Assembly (NCBI GenBank): GCA_003500765.1
Contig: DNQL01000321.1
Coordinates: 1 to 8,679, forward strand
Source of the DNA: Elusimicrobiota bacterium
GTDB lineage: Bacteria; Elusimicrobiota; Elusimicrobia; Elusimicrobiales; UBA9959
DNA: 8,679 nt
Direction of reading: 5' to 3'
Below the pieces are notes generated by a model, which saw nothing but the letters and a program-made list of their open reading frames with translations, was not told where the DNA came from and did no database searches. Made by a program: the position numbers and the translations under genes. Below, piece after piece: positions 1-5,905 of this stretch; positions within the stretch are counted from its first letter, which is position 1; each line of letters begins with the position of its first letter.

Positions 1-25
1 AAAAAGGTCCCGGCGGGCCGGGACC
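1..25 (-). terminator. Leftward intrinsic terminator
   Basis: On the minus strand an 8-bp perfect stem (GGTCCCGG / CCGGGACC, plus positions 6-13 and 18-25) with a 4-nt loop is followed directly by at least five T residues (plus A1-A5, cut by the window edge). The T tract is only on the minus side, so it ends leftward transcription. No minus-strand protein gene lies just to its right: the next gene, at 143, is on the plus strand. It therefore ends either a short RNA made from 26-120 or the leader of a gene beyond the left edge. Confidence 0.7.
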
Positions 26-105
26 AATGGCCCCTCGCAGAGCCCGGCGCACCGACTGCGGCGATCCCCGCAAGGCGAGGACAAGTGCCGCCCCTTATCC
101 GGTCC
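21..105 (-). ncRNA. Candidate structured leader or small RNA
   Basis: No ORF fits this stretch. Read on the minus strand it can be closed by GGACC (105-101) with GGTCC (25-21), extended by two G-U pairs. Inside are a second stem CCTCGC/GCGAGG and small hairpins (GCGG/CCGC, and GCAG/CTGC around a TCGG/CCGG stem). The closing stem uses the same GGTCC that forms the 5' arm of the terminator at 6-25, so the two folds exclude each other, as in attenuators. I recognise no Rfam family: it has no tRNA T-loop, SRP loop, T-box or known riboswitch core. A minus-strand promoter is not convincing, and GC-rich DNA folds readily by chance. Treat this as a hypothesis. Confidence 0.22.
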
Positions 106-108
106 AAT

Positions 109-117
109 TGCTATAAT
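109..117 (+). promoter_or_regulatory. Extended -10 promoter of the nifU-nadA operon
   Basis: TGC-TATAAT is a perfect consensus -10 with the extended TG motif. There is no convincing -35, which extended -10 promoters can do without. The predicted start is near 124, giving a leader of about 19 nt that contains an AAGGAG ribosome-binding site at 132-137, 5 nt before the ATG at 143. Confidence 0.7.
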
Positions 118-142
118 TTACACGAGGGTTGAAGGAGAAGAC

Positions 143-367
143 ATGAAAGATAAAGTAGCCAAAGTGATAGAGAAGATAAAGCCCATACTGGCGGCCGACG
201 GCGGCTCCGTGGAGCTGGTCTCAGTAGACGAGAAAAGCGGTGTCGTCACCGTGCGCCTGACCGGCGCCTGCGGCTGCTGCCCCCACGCCGCCATGACGCT
301 CAAGGGCGTTGTGGAGCGCATGGTGCGCGAAGAGGTTCCCGAGGTCAAGGAAGTCACCGTCGGCTGA
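143..367 (+). CDS. NifU C-terminal (Nfu-type) Fe-S carrier protein
   Basis: This 74-aa protein consists only of the NifU-like C-terminal domain, which binds a labile [4Fe-4S] cluster in the cytoplasm, usually between two subunits, and passes it to client enzymes. The hallmark is seen directly: a glycine-rich N-terminal half (L-A-A-D-G-G-S-V-E-L at about 16-25) followed by G-A-C-G-C-C-P-H-A (41-49), then T-L-K-G-V-V-E. C43 and C46 form the family CxxC; C45 is an extra cysteine. The start has an AAGGAG site 5 nt upstream and an extended -10 promoter at 109-117. It is the first gene of the operon ending in nadA, whose product needs a [4Fe-4S] cluster, so it may serve NadA; that link is inferred. 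The full three-domain NifU and the Fe-S scaffold genes are not present here. Confidence 0.93.
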   Translation: MKDKVAKVIEKIKPILAADGGSVELVSVDEKSGVVTVRLTGACGCCPHAAMTLKGVVERMVREEVPEVKEVTVG

Positions 368-434
368 CCCGGCCCGCGGCATCAGCCGGGGACGCCGTAC
401 CGAATGGAGTCCAGGCGCCTTTTCCCGGTCGTAC

Positions 435-1271
435 ATGCCCCTTATAAACCTGCATACCCATTCCAGTTTCTCCGACGGCACCCTGCCGCCGGAGAAGCTG
501 GCCGCCGCGGCGGCCGCCGCGGGGGTGAACTATTTTTCCCTTACCGACCACGACAATATCGGCGGCTGGCGCGCCCTGGGGCCCCTGCTTTCGGCGCGCG
601 GCCTGCGCTGGTGCTGCGGGGTGGAACTGAGCACCCGCCTGCACGACAGCCTGCACGTGCTGGGCTACGGCGTGGATCCCTGCGGCCCCGCCCTCCTCTC
701 GGCGCTGGAAGAGTTCCGGCGGAGGAGGGTGTCGCGCATGGAGGAGATACTGTCCCTGCTGCGCCCCCTCGGTTTCTCCGCCTCGATGGCGGACCTGGAA
801 GCCGCCGGGAAGGCCCCCGCCGGCGAGGGGAACCCCTCAAGGACCTACGGCCGCCCGCACCTGGCCGACCTGATGGAGTCGCGCGGCTTCGTTAAGAACC
901 GCAAGCAGGCCTTCGAGAAGTATATCGGCTACGGCTGCCCGGCGTATGTCCCGCCGCGCGGCCCCGACATGGAAGAGTCCATAAAGGCGATAAAGACGGC
1001 CGGCGGCGCCGCCGTTATCGCCCATCCCGGCGTGGTGGAGAAAGTGCTGGACCTCGGCGCCTGGAAGGACATGGGGCTCGAAGGGCTGGAGGCTTTCTAT
1101 CCCTGCCACACCGTGCGCAAGATGGGGGAGTTCGTCGCTCTCGCCCGGCGTTTCGGTCTCGGTGTCACCGCCGGAACGGACTTCCACGGCCCGGGCACCG
1201 GCCGCGAGGAAATGAGCGGCTTCGAATATGACCCGGAGAATTTCGGCTGGCTGGAACGGTACTGGTCATGA
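435..1271 (+). CDS. PHP-domain phosphoesterase, RNase AM/YciV (TrpH) type
   Basis: This 278-aa protein is a PHP-superfamily metal-dependent phosphoesterase. Visible metal ligands in family order: H7 and H9 in N-L-H-T-H, D14 in F-S-D-G, H39 in L-T-D-H-D, E64 in G-V-E-L, H74 in L-H-V-L-G-Y, H142 in G-R-P-H-L-A, H197 in I-A-H-P, D249 and H251 in G-T-D-F-H-G. The insert between residues 90 and 140, the G-R-P-H-L motif and the length (E. coli YciV is slightly longer) fit the YciV/TrpH branch. That branch acts as a 5'-3' exoribonuclease on short RNAs and as a 3',5'-nucleoside bisphosphate phosphatase. The ATG at 435 places H-T-H correctly; the only upstream in-frame ATG (309) lies inside the nifU gene. 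No Shine-Dalgarno is seen before 435. The stop overlaps the next ATG (ATGA). The exact substrate is inferred. Confidence 0.9.
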   Translation: MPLINLHTHSSFSDGTLPPEKLAAAAAAAGVNYFSLTDHDNIGGWRALGPLLSARGLRWCCGVELSTRLHDSLHVLGYGVDPCGPALLSALEEFRRRRVSRMEEILSLLRPLGFSASMADLEAAGKAPAGEGNPSRTYGRPHLADLMESRGFVKNRKQAFEKYIGYGCPAYVPPRGPDMEESIKAIKTAGGAAVIAHPGVVEKVLDLGAWKDMGLEGLEAFYPCHTVRKMGEFVALARRFGLGVTAGTDFHGPGTGREEMSGFEYDPENFGWLERYWS

Positions 1272-1996
1272 AGATAATATCCCACCGCGGCGCTTCCGGT
1301 TATTCCCCGGAGAACACGCTTAAGGCCTTCGAGCTGGCCGTGCGGATGGGTTCGCGCGACTTCGAGTTCGACGTGCACCGGACGCGCGACGGAAAACTGG
1401 TGGTTCACCACGACTACGACCTCTCCCATACGGCCGGCGAGCCGGCCAGGATCTCGGACCTGGATTACGCTGAACTCTCCCGCCTCAACGCCGCCGCCCA
1501 TTTCGCGGCCGATCCATCTTTCCAGCGCGTCCCTCTCCTGGACGAGGTCCTCGATATCGTGGCTCCCGCCGCGGACTGGATCAATTTCGAGGTGAAGAAC
1601 GACGGCGGCGTCTATCCCGGCATAGAGCCTGAAGTCCTCGCGGCGCTGAAAGCCCGGCCCGGCCTTTTTGAAAAATCCCTGGTCTCGACGTTCGACCACG
1701 ACACGCTGCGCCGCTTCCGGGCGCTGTCGCCGCAGCTGCGTCTCGGCTGGCTCGGTCACGGCCTCAGCGAGGTCCTGCTGGCCCCGGCGCTGCTCAAGGC
1801 CCGCGCGCTGGGAGCGGTCAATTTCCATCTCGCGCTGCGCATAGCTTTCGGGGCCAATGTCGCCCTTATAAAGAAGGCCGGCTTCGCCGTCTGCGTTTAC
1901 ACGGTCAATTCCGCGAAGGACGCGCTGCGCATGAGGGAGATAGGCGTCGACGGCGTCTTCAGCAATTATCCGGATATCATGGAGAAGAAAGAGTGA
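1268..1996 (+). CDS. ugpQ: Glycerophosphodiester phosphodiesterase (cytoplasmic, UgpQ-like)
   Basis: This 242-aa GDPD-family TIM barrel hydrolyses glycerophosphodiesters (from phospholipid turnover) to glycerol 3-phosphate and an alcohol, using a divalent metal. Motifs seen: I-S-H-R-G (H6, R7), P-E-N-T (14-17), the metal pair E33 and D35 in F-E-F-D-V, D41, the catalytic H47/H48-D49 in V-V-H-H-D, E108 and K110 in N-F-E-V-K, T-V-N (212-214), and the closing F-S-N-Y-P-D (231-236). The absence of a signal peptide and the short length match cytoplasmic UgpQ rather than periplasmic GlpQ. The start overlaps the stop of the PHP gene, and the stop overlaps the GTG of nadA, so it is probably translationally coupled on both sides. 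No ugp transporter gene is nearby. The family call is firm; the symbol is by similarity. Confidence 0.93.
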   Translation: MKIISHRGASGYSPENTLKAFELAVRMGSRDFEFDVHRTRDGKLVVHHDYDLSHTAGEPARISDLDYAELSRLNAAAHFAADPSFQRVPLLDEVLDIVAPAADWINFEVKNDGGVYPGIEPEVLAALKARPGLFEKSLVSTFDHDTLRRFRALSPQLRLGWLGHGLSEVLLAPALLKARALGAVNFHLALRIAFGANVALIKKAGFAVCVYTVNSAKDALRMREIGVDGVFSNYPDIMEKKE

Positions 1997-3000
1997 CCCC
2001 GGAGCTCAGGGACGAAGTTAGGCGGCTGGCGGCCGCCGGCCTGGACAGGCGCTGCGTGGCGGGCGGACTGGAGCGGGTCGCCGGGCTGACACTGGAGATA
2101 AACAGGCTCAAGAAAGAGCGCGGCGCCGTCATAGCGGCGCATGTCTATCAGTCGCCCGAGGTCATACTCGGCATAGGCGACTTCACCGGCGATTCGTACA
2201 AGCTGGCCGACGACTGCCGGCGTACCGGCGCCGAGGCGATAGTTTTCTGCGGCGTCCACTTCATGGCCGAGACGGCCAAGATCCTGAACCCTTCCAAGAA
2301 GGTCTATGTCCCGTCCTCCAACGCCGGCTGTTCGCTGAGCGAGGGGATAACCGCGGAGGACTTAAGGCGTCTGAAAGCGGAACATCCCGGCGCGCCGGTG
2401 GTCACCTATATCAACACCTCGGCCGAGGTCAAGGCGGAATCCGACTGCATCGTCACCAGCGCCAACGCGGCGAAGATACTGCGGCGGATGTACGAAAAGC
2501 ACGAAAAAGTCGTCTTCGTACCGGACCGGTTCATGGGAGCCAACCTGGCGCGCGAGCTGGGAAAGACGCCCGGGAAAGACATCATACTCTGGAACGGCTC
2601 CTGCGTGGTGCACGAGCGGTTCGACCCGGGGCTGATCAAGATATACAGGGAGCGCTGGCCCGGTCTTGTCGCGCTGGCCCACGCCGAATGCCCTTCGGAG
2701 CTGATAAAAGCCGTGGATTTCATGGGCGGCACCGGCGACATGATGCGCTACGTGGAGAGCACGAACGCCCCGGCCTACCTGCTGGTGACCGAATGCGGTT
2801 TCGGCGAGCTGGCGCGCCTGCGCTTCCCGGGTAAGAATTTCATCGGCATGTGCCGCCTCTGCCCCTACATGAAGTCGATAACGCTGGAGAGCGTGCTGGC
2901 CCTTCTCAAGGACCCGGCGGCCCCGGAAGTGACGGTGCCCGCCGGCATAGCCGGGCGGGCACGCGTCGCCATAGACAGAATGTTCGAGCTGGCGGCCTGA
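1993..3000 (+). CDS. nadA: Quinolinate synthase NadA ([4Fe-4S] enzyme)
   Basis: This 335-aa protein condenses iminoaspartate with dihydroxyacetone phosphate to give quinolinate in de novo NAD synthesis. Seen: the substrate motif A-H-V-Y-Q-S-P-E-V (49-57), G-D-S-Y-K-L-A (66-72), S-N-A-G-C-S-L (C113), W-N-G-S-C-V-V-H (C204), H-A-E-C-P (230-234) and C-R-L-C-P-Y-M-K (C287, C290). By family comparison the cluster ligands should be C113, C204 and C290. The start is GTG at 1993, overlapping the GDPD stop by 4 nt, with GGAG at 1981-1984 as a likely ribosome-binding site. The usual partners nadB and nadC are not in the window. It is the last gene of the operon and ends 20 nt from the convergent SH3 gene. 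The lead Fe-S carrier gene at 143 fits its cluster requirement. Confidence 0.97.
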   Translation: MTPELRDEVRRLAAAGLDRRCVAGGLERVAGLTLEINRLKKERGAVIAAHVYQSPEVILGIGDFTGDSYKLADDCRRTGAEAIVFCGVHFMAETAKILNPSKKVYVPSSNAGCSLSEGITAEDLRRLKAEHPGAPVVTYINTSAEVKAESDCIVTSANAAKILRRMYEKHEKVVFVPDRFMGANLARELGKTPGKDIILWNGSCVVHERFDPGLIKIYRERWPGLVALAHAECPSELIKAVDFMGGTGDMMRYVESTNAPAYLLVTECGFGELARLRFPGKNFIGMCRLCPYMKSITLESVLALLKDPAAPEVTVPAGIAGRARVAIDRMFELAA

Positions 3001-3009
3001 ATCGCCGCC
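2991..3009. other. Short stem between convergent nadA and SH3 genes
   Basis: GGCGGC (2991-2996) and GCCGCC (3004-3009) can form a 6-bp stem around the nadA stop codon, with a 7-nt loop. No T tract follows on either strand, so a classical terminator is not supported. The stem may still slow polymerase at this tail-to-tail junction. It is the only candidate in the 20-nt gap. Confidence 0.25.
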
Positions 3010-3020
3010 CGCCGCGCCTG

Positions 3021-3458
3021 TTACTCTTCTTCTTCCAGCCCCCATACCACGCTCTTATGCAGCCAGCCGGTGGCTTCGCCGTCGGTCACCTGCAGCCAGC
3101 TCCCCTCGGCCTTTATGAGCCTCATCGGGTAGCCCTGTTCCAGTATCCAGATTATATCCCCCCCGGGCTTCTCGCGAAGATTGGCTTTTTCGGTCTTCAC
3201 CGCGACCGTGACCACTTTGGACAGTATGGACCCGTGCATCCAGCCTTCGTCCCCTTCGTAATCGCGGACATGCACCCATGCCCCGCTGCGGCCCAGGACT
3301 TCGAAGGGGGTAAAGCGCAGTACCTGCCAGAGGGTTTCGTTGCCCCCCCCCGGAGCGCTCCGCACATTAGCCATTTTCGCGGTGACAGAGAGAACCTCCG
3401 CCGCGCCGGGCGCGGCTAAAGCTGTTATCATGGCGACCATCATTAAGAACGTACGCAT
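3021..3458 (-). CDS. Secreted protein with two bacterial SH3 domains
   Basis: This 145-aa protein has a signal peptide (M-R-T-F-L-M-M-V-A-M, a hydrophobic core to about 17, likely cleavage after A20 in P-G-A-A-E). Two SH3b-type domains follow: about 24-80 (A-N-V-R-S-A-P-G ... W-V-H-V-R-D-Y-E-G-D-E-G-W-M-H) and about 84-138 (A-N-L-R-E-K-P-G-G ... S-W-L-Q-V-T-D-G-E-A-T-G-W-L-H). It ends in an acidic L-E-E-E-E tail. SH3b domains usually bind peptidoglycan or partner proteins in the cell envelope. No catalytic domain is attached, so this is likely a binding or adaptor protein; its ligand is unknown. The ATG at 3458 is chosen over a longer upstream frame because it begins the signal peptide and has AAGGAG (plus 3466-3471) 7 nt before it. 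It converges with nadA and diverges from rlmN. Confidence 0.88.
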   Translation of the reverse strand: MRTFLMMVAMITALAAPGAAEVLSVTAKMANVRSAPGGGNETLWQVLRFTPFEVLGRSGAWVHVRDYEGDEGWMHGSILSKVVTVAVKTEKANLREKPGGDIIWILEQGYPMRLIKAEGSWLQVTDGEATGWLHKSVVWGLEEEE

Positions 3459-3477
3459 AAGGCTACTCCTTACGTAT

Positions 3478-3506
3478 AGTCTAGCGGCCGGAGGCGTACG
3501 GGGCAA
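3478..3506 (-). promoter_or_regulatory. Possible promoter of the SH3 gene
   Basis: On the minus strand TTGCCC (plus 3506-3501) and TAGACT (plus 3483-3478) are separated by 17 nt; each matches 4 of 6 consensus bases. The predicted start near 3471 falls right at the ribosome-binding site AAGGAG, leaving a very short leader, so another start slightly upstream is possible. The AT-rich tandem repeat at 3516-3537 would lie upstream of this -35 box. Confidence 0.35.
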
Positions 3507-3515
3507 TGTCCTGTG

Positions 3516-3537
3516 TGTTAAATCTTTGTTAAATCTT
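3516..3537. repeat. Exact tandem 11-bp repeat in a divergent promoter region
   Basis: TGTTAAATCTT occurs twice, head to tail, at 3516-3526 and 3527-3537, with no spacer. The unit is one helical turn, so two proteins could bind the same DNA face. It lies in the 118-bp gap between the divergent SH3 (-) and rlmN (+) genes and is much more AT-rich than its surroundings. On the minus strand each copy contains TTAACA, close to a -35 consensus. It may be an activator or repressor site, or an UP-like element; no named box was recognised. Confidence 0.6.
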
Positions 3538-3576
3538 GCGGGCCGGGACGGGCCCTATTTTGTAACATAGAAAGCC

Positions 3577-4608
3577 ATGAAGCCCGATATAAGGGACCGT
3601 ACGCGCGCGGAACTGGAGGAGAGCCTCTCCCTGCTCGGGGAGAAGCCGCTGCACGCCGCTGCGGTGTTTGGCGCGCTCTACAGGGACGGGGCCGTCTCTT
3701 TCGCGGACATGGGGCGCGTGCCGGAACGGGTCCGCCGGCTCCTGGCGCGGGATTTCCGCCTGGCCCCTTTCGAAAAGCCCGAGGTGCTGGTCTCCGCCGC
3801 GGACGGTACGCGTAAACTGCTTTTCTCTTTCCCCGGGCGCGCCCCGGCGGAGAGCGTGGTGCTGCCGGGCAAAGGCAGGCTCTCCGCCTGCCTCTCCTCG
3901 CAGTCCGGCTGCGCCTGCGGCTGCTCTTTCTGCTCTACCGGCGCGATGGGACTGGTCCGCGACCTGCTCCCGGCCGAGATCACGGCCCAGTACGCCGCCT
4001 GCCTGCGCGAGGCCGGCGGGGAACTGTCCAGCCTGGTCTTCATGGGGATGGGCGAGCCTTTCCTGAACTGGGACAATTTCAGGCGGGCGGCGCAGATACT
4101 TTCCGACGACGCCGGATACGGCTTCCCGCAGAGCAGGATGACGGTCTCGACGGTGGGGATAGTGCCGGCGATAAGGGAACTGACGGCTTCGGGACTGAAG
4201 GTCAAGCTGGCCGTATCCGTGGTCGCCGCCGACGAGCGGCTGCGCGCCCGGCTGGTGCCGATGGAGGCGCGCTACCCGCTGCGGGAAGTGATAGCGGCCG
4301 CGCGCGAGCACTGCGCGGCCAGGCGCGCCCAGGTCTTCTTCGAATACATCGTTTTCGACGGCGTGAACGACTCCGCGGAGGACGCGGCCCGGCTGTGGCG
4401 CCTCATAAAGGACATTCCCTGCCGCCTGAACCTTATCCCGCATAACCCGCCCGGCGGCCCGGGCGCGGGGGTCACTCCGCGCGTGAAGGCTTTCCAGAAA
4501 ACGATGATGTCTTTCGGGGTCAGGACTTACCTGAGGCTTGAAAAAGGCCCGGATATTTCGGCGGCCTGCGGCCAGCTCGCCGCCAGCCGGCGGGGCTCAG
4601 CGGGCTGA
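3577..4608 (+). CDS. rlmN: RlmN: 23S rRNA/tRNA adenine-C2 methyltransferase (radical SAM)
   Basis: This 343-aa radical-SAM enzyme methylates C2 of A2503 in 23S rRNA and of A37 in some tRNAs. An N-terminal helical domain (1-60) is followed by the barrel. Seen: the cluster motif C112-x3-C116-x2-C119 (in G-C-A-C-G-C-S-F-C-S-T-G), G-M-G-E-P (157-161), D-G-V-N-D-S (261-266), N-L-I-P (285-288), and the family end G-P-D-I-S-A-A-C-G-Q-L. C331 (in A-A-C-G-Q-L) is the methyl-carrying cysteine and C105 (in S-A-C-L-S-S-Q-S-G-C) its resolving partner, matching E. coli C355 and C118. Oddity: the usual S-L-H-A is S-V-V-A (214-217). The ATG at 3577 has no good Shine-Dalgarno. The 3' end overlaps the convergent methyltransferase gene by 12 bp. 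Cfr is unlikely given the position in core-like DNA and the RlmN-type ends. Confidence 0.96.
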   Translation: MKPDIRDRTRAELEESLSLLGEKPLHAAAVFGALYRDGAVSFADMGRVPERVRRLLARDFRLAPFEKPEVLVSAADGTRKLLFSFPGRAPAESVVLPGKGRLSACLSSQSGCACGCSFCSTGAMGLVRDLLPAEITAQYAACLREAGGELSSLVFMGMGEPFLNWDNFRRAAQILSDDAGYGFPQSRMTVSTVGIVPAIRELTASGLKVKLAVSVVAADERLRARLVPMEARYPLREVIAAAREHCAARRAQVFFEYIVFDGVNDSAEDAARLWRLIKDIPCRLNLIPHNPPGGPGAGVTPRVKAFQKTMMSFGVRTYLRLEKGPDISAACGQLAASRRGSAG

Positions 4609-5355
4609 AACCGGCTTGCGGGCCAGGCAGATGAGGCGGTTGCGGTCCGCCGAGACCCGTTCTCCCCCGAACCCGCCCCAGAAAGAGACCGGTTCGAGGC
4701 CGGCTTTCTCCAGCGCGGCCGCCAGGCGGGCCGCGTCGTAGAGGCGGTTGAAGAATCTCCTGCTGACGGCCCTTCCGCCCGGCTTTATGCGCGTCCATTC
4801 ATTAAAACAGCCGTCCCGGGTCAGGGCGTTCTCTTCCAGATGCCAGCCCCCGCTTTTCAGGCGGAGCCAGTTGCGGGGACGGAAGTCCTTCCTGACGAAA
4901 GCCCCGTTCACCACGTCTATGAGGAACAGCCCTCCCGGCTTCAGCGCGCGGGCGACGCCCTTGAGTGTCCTTATATCGTCGGAGAAGCGGGGGAAATAGC
5001 CGAAGCTGGTGAAGAGGTTCACGGCCGCGTCGAATTCGCCCTTGAAGGGGATGCGGCGCATATCGCCGCGGACCAACCGCAGGCGGACGTTCTTTTTCCC
5101 GGCGCGCTCCGCCGCCTCGCGCAGGTATTCGGCGGAAAAATCCAGCCCGGTGACCTTCATTCCCCTGCGGGCGAATTCCACCGCGTGGCGGCCGGGGCCG
5201 CAGCAGAGGTCGAGCAGGGCCGCGCCTTTTTTGAGACGGAGTTTTTTCAGGACGAAGGCCGCCTCGGAAGGGGCCTTGGCGACGGCGAGCTCGCCGGCGG
5301 GGTTATAGAAGGAGTTCGTGAAGAACGACTTGTGCCATTCCCTTGGGACTTTCAT
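4597..5355 (-). CDS. Class I SAM-dependent methyltransferase, substrate unknown
   Basis: This 252-aa cytoplasmic protein has a Rossmann methyltransferase core. Seen: motif I L-L-D-L-C-C-G-P-G-R-H-A (47-58) for SAM binding, the acidic end of strand 2 (G-L-D-F-S, D72), R-G-D-M (96-99) at the adenine site, N-L-F-T-S-F-G-Y-F (113-121) at motif IV, and L-K-P-G-G-L-F-L-I-D (138-147). The C-terminal third (about 150-250, rich in W, F and R) would form the substrate lid; I cannot name the substrate. The start at 5355 has only a weak purine-rich AAAAAGAA upstream. It is the last gene of the folD operon, 40 nt after the Lys-rich gene. Its stop lies inside the 3' end of rlmN. Nothing links it firmly to folate or to the Lys-rich protein, though methylation of that protein's lysines is an idea worth testing. 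Confidence 0.85.
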   Translation of the reverse strand: MKVPREWHKSFFTNSFYNPAGELAVAKAPSEAAFVLKKLRLKKGAALLDLCCGPGRHAVEFARRGMKVTGLDFSAEYLREAAERAGKKNVRLRLVRGDMRRIPFKGEFDAAVNLFTSFGYFPRFSDDIRTLKGVARALKPGGLFLIDVVNGAFVRKDFRPRNWLRLKSGGWHLEENALTRDGCFNEWTRIKPGGRAVSRRFFNRLYDAARLAAALEKAGLEPVSFWGGFGGERVSADRNRLICLARKPVSAR

Positions 5356-5395
5356 TTCTTTTTCGGCCCCGCTTTGACCAGGCTGCGGAGCACGC

Positions 5396-5905
5396 CTATT
5401 CCCCCTCCAGGCTGATGACCTTCTTGTCCACGGCCAGAGAGTCGTCGTAGGGGGGCGGCTCGTCCTTTTTCTTCTTGTCGGCGGCCGGCTTTTTAGGCGC
5501 GGGGGCTTTTTTCGCGCCGGCCTTGCCTATCGGGTTCGCCTCCTCATCGAGCTTGTAAGAGGACTTGGTCCCCTCGTGGCGGAACTTGTAGCCGGAGTCC
5601 TCCGCCGTTTTCGACTTTTTCGGGGAGGCTTTTGTTTTCTTTTTGCCGGTCAGGGGTTTGCCTGCCTTGTCGTACTTGTACTGATGCGAATCCTGCGCTT
5701 TGAACTTGTAGCCCGAACCCCGTTCCTTTTTTTTGGCGGCTTTCTTCTTAGCCTTGCTTTTCACTGGGGCGGCCTCTTTTTTCTCTCCGTCCCCGTCCTT
5801 GATCTCTATGGTCTTTTTTTCGGCCGGTATCGACAGGCCCGCGTCATCCGCCAGGACCGGCAGCGCTATCAGCAGCGCGGCGGCGGCCAGCATGAGATTT
5901 TTCAT
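5396..5905 (-). CDS. Secreted Lys-rich protein with two S-G-Y-K-F repeats
   Basis: I do not recognise a family. This 169-aa protein has a signal peptide (M-K-N-L then a hydrophobic stretch to about 18, likely cleavage after A19 in V-L-A-D-D). The rest is mostly low-complexity and very rich in K, A and P. Two imperfect copies of a unit about 40 residues apart stand out: S-G-Y-K-F at 64 leading to Y-K-Y-D-K-A-G-K-P-L-T-G-K, and S-G-Y-K-F at 104 leading to Y-K-L-D-E-E-A-N-P-I-G-K. The C-terminus turns acidic (D-E-P-P-P-Y-D-D ... L-E-G-E). A basic, partly disordered envelope protein binding a polyanion is plausible but unproven. The ATG at 5905 overlaps the folD stop (ATGA), with AAGGAG 5 nt before it (plus 5911-5916); the reading frame extends upstream into folD, but only this start gives the signal peptide. 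Confidence 0.8.
   Translation of the reverse strand: MKNLMLAAAALLIALPVLADDAGLSIPAEKKTIEIKDGDGEKKEAAPVKSKAKKKAAKKKERGSGYKFKAQDSHQYKYDKAGKPLTGKKKTKASPKKSKTAEDSGYKFRHEGTKSSYKLDEEANPIGKAGAKKAPAPKKPAADKKKKDEPPPYDDSLAVDKKVISLEGE

Noticed and set aside
21..105. tRNA with a long variable arm
   Set aside because: The closing GGACC/GGTCC stem and length are suggestive, but there is no T-loop motif, no anticodon arm and no CCA region.
368..390. Hairpin CCCGGC/GCCGGG after nifU
   Set aside because: It has an 11-nt loop and no T tract, and the operon continues; a terminator is not supported.
309..434. Upstream extension of the PHP gene to the ATG at 309
   Set aside because: It would lie inside nifU and add an R/S/P-rich stretch with no family match; the HTH metal motif sits correctly after the ATG at 435.
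1097..1828. Long minus-strand ORF (243 aa) opposite the PHP and GDPD genes
   Set aside because: It crosses the boundary of two clear genes on the other strand, has low-complexity composition and no motifs; it is a GC-rich shadow frame.
3340..3570. Small plus-strand ORF over the SH3 start and intergenic region
   Set aside because: It overlaps the signal-peptide region of the SH3 gene on the other strand, has no ribosome-binding site and no recognisable content.
3529..4443. 304-aa minus-strand ORF opposite rlmN
   Set aside because: It is R/Q/G/E-rich with no domain and is fully explained as antisense of rlmN, whose motifs are unambiguous.
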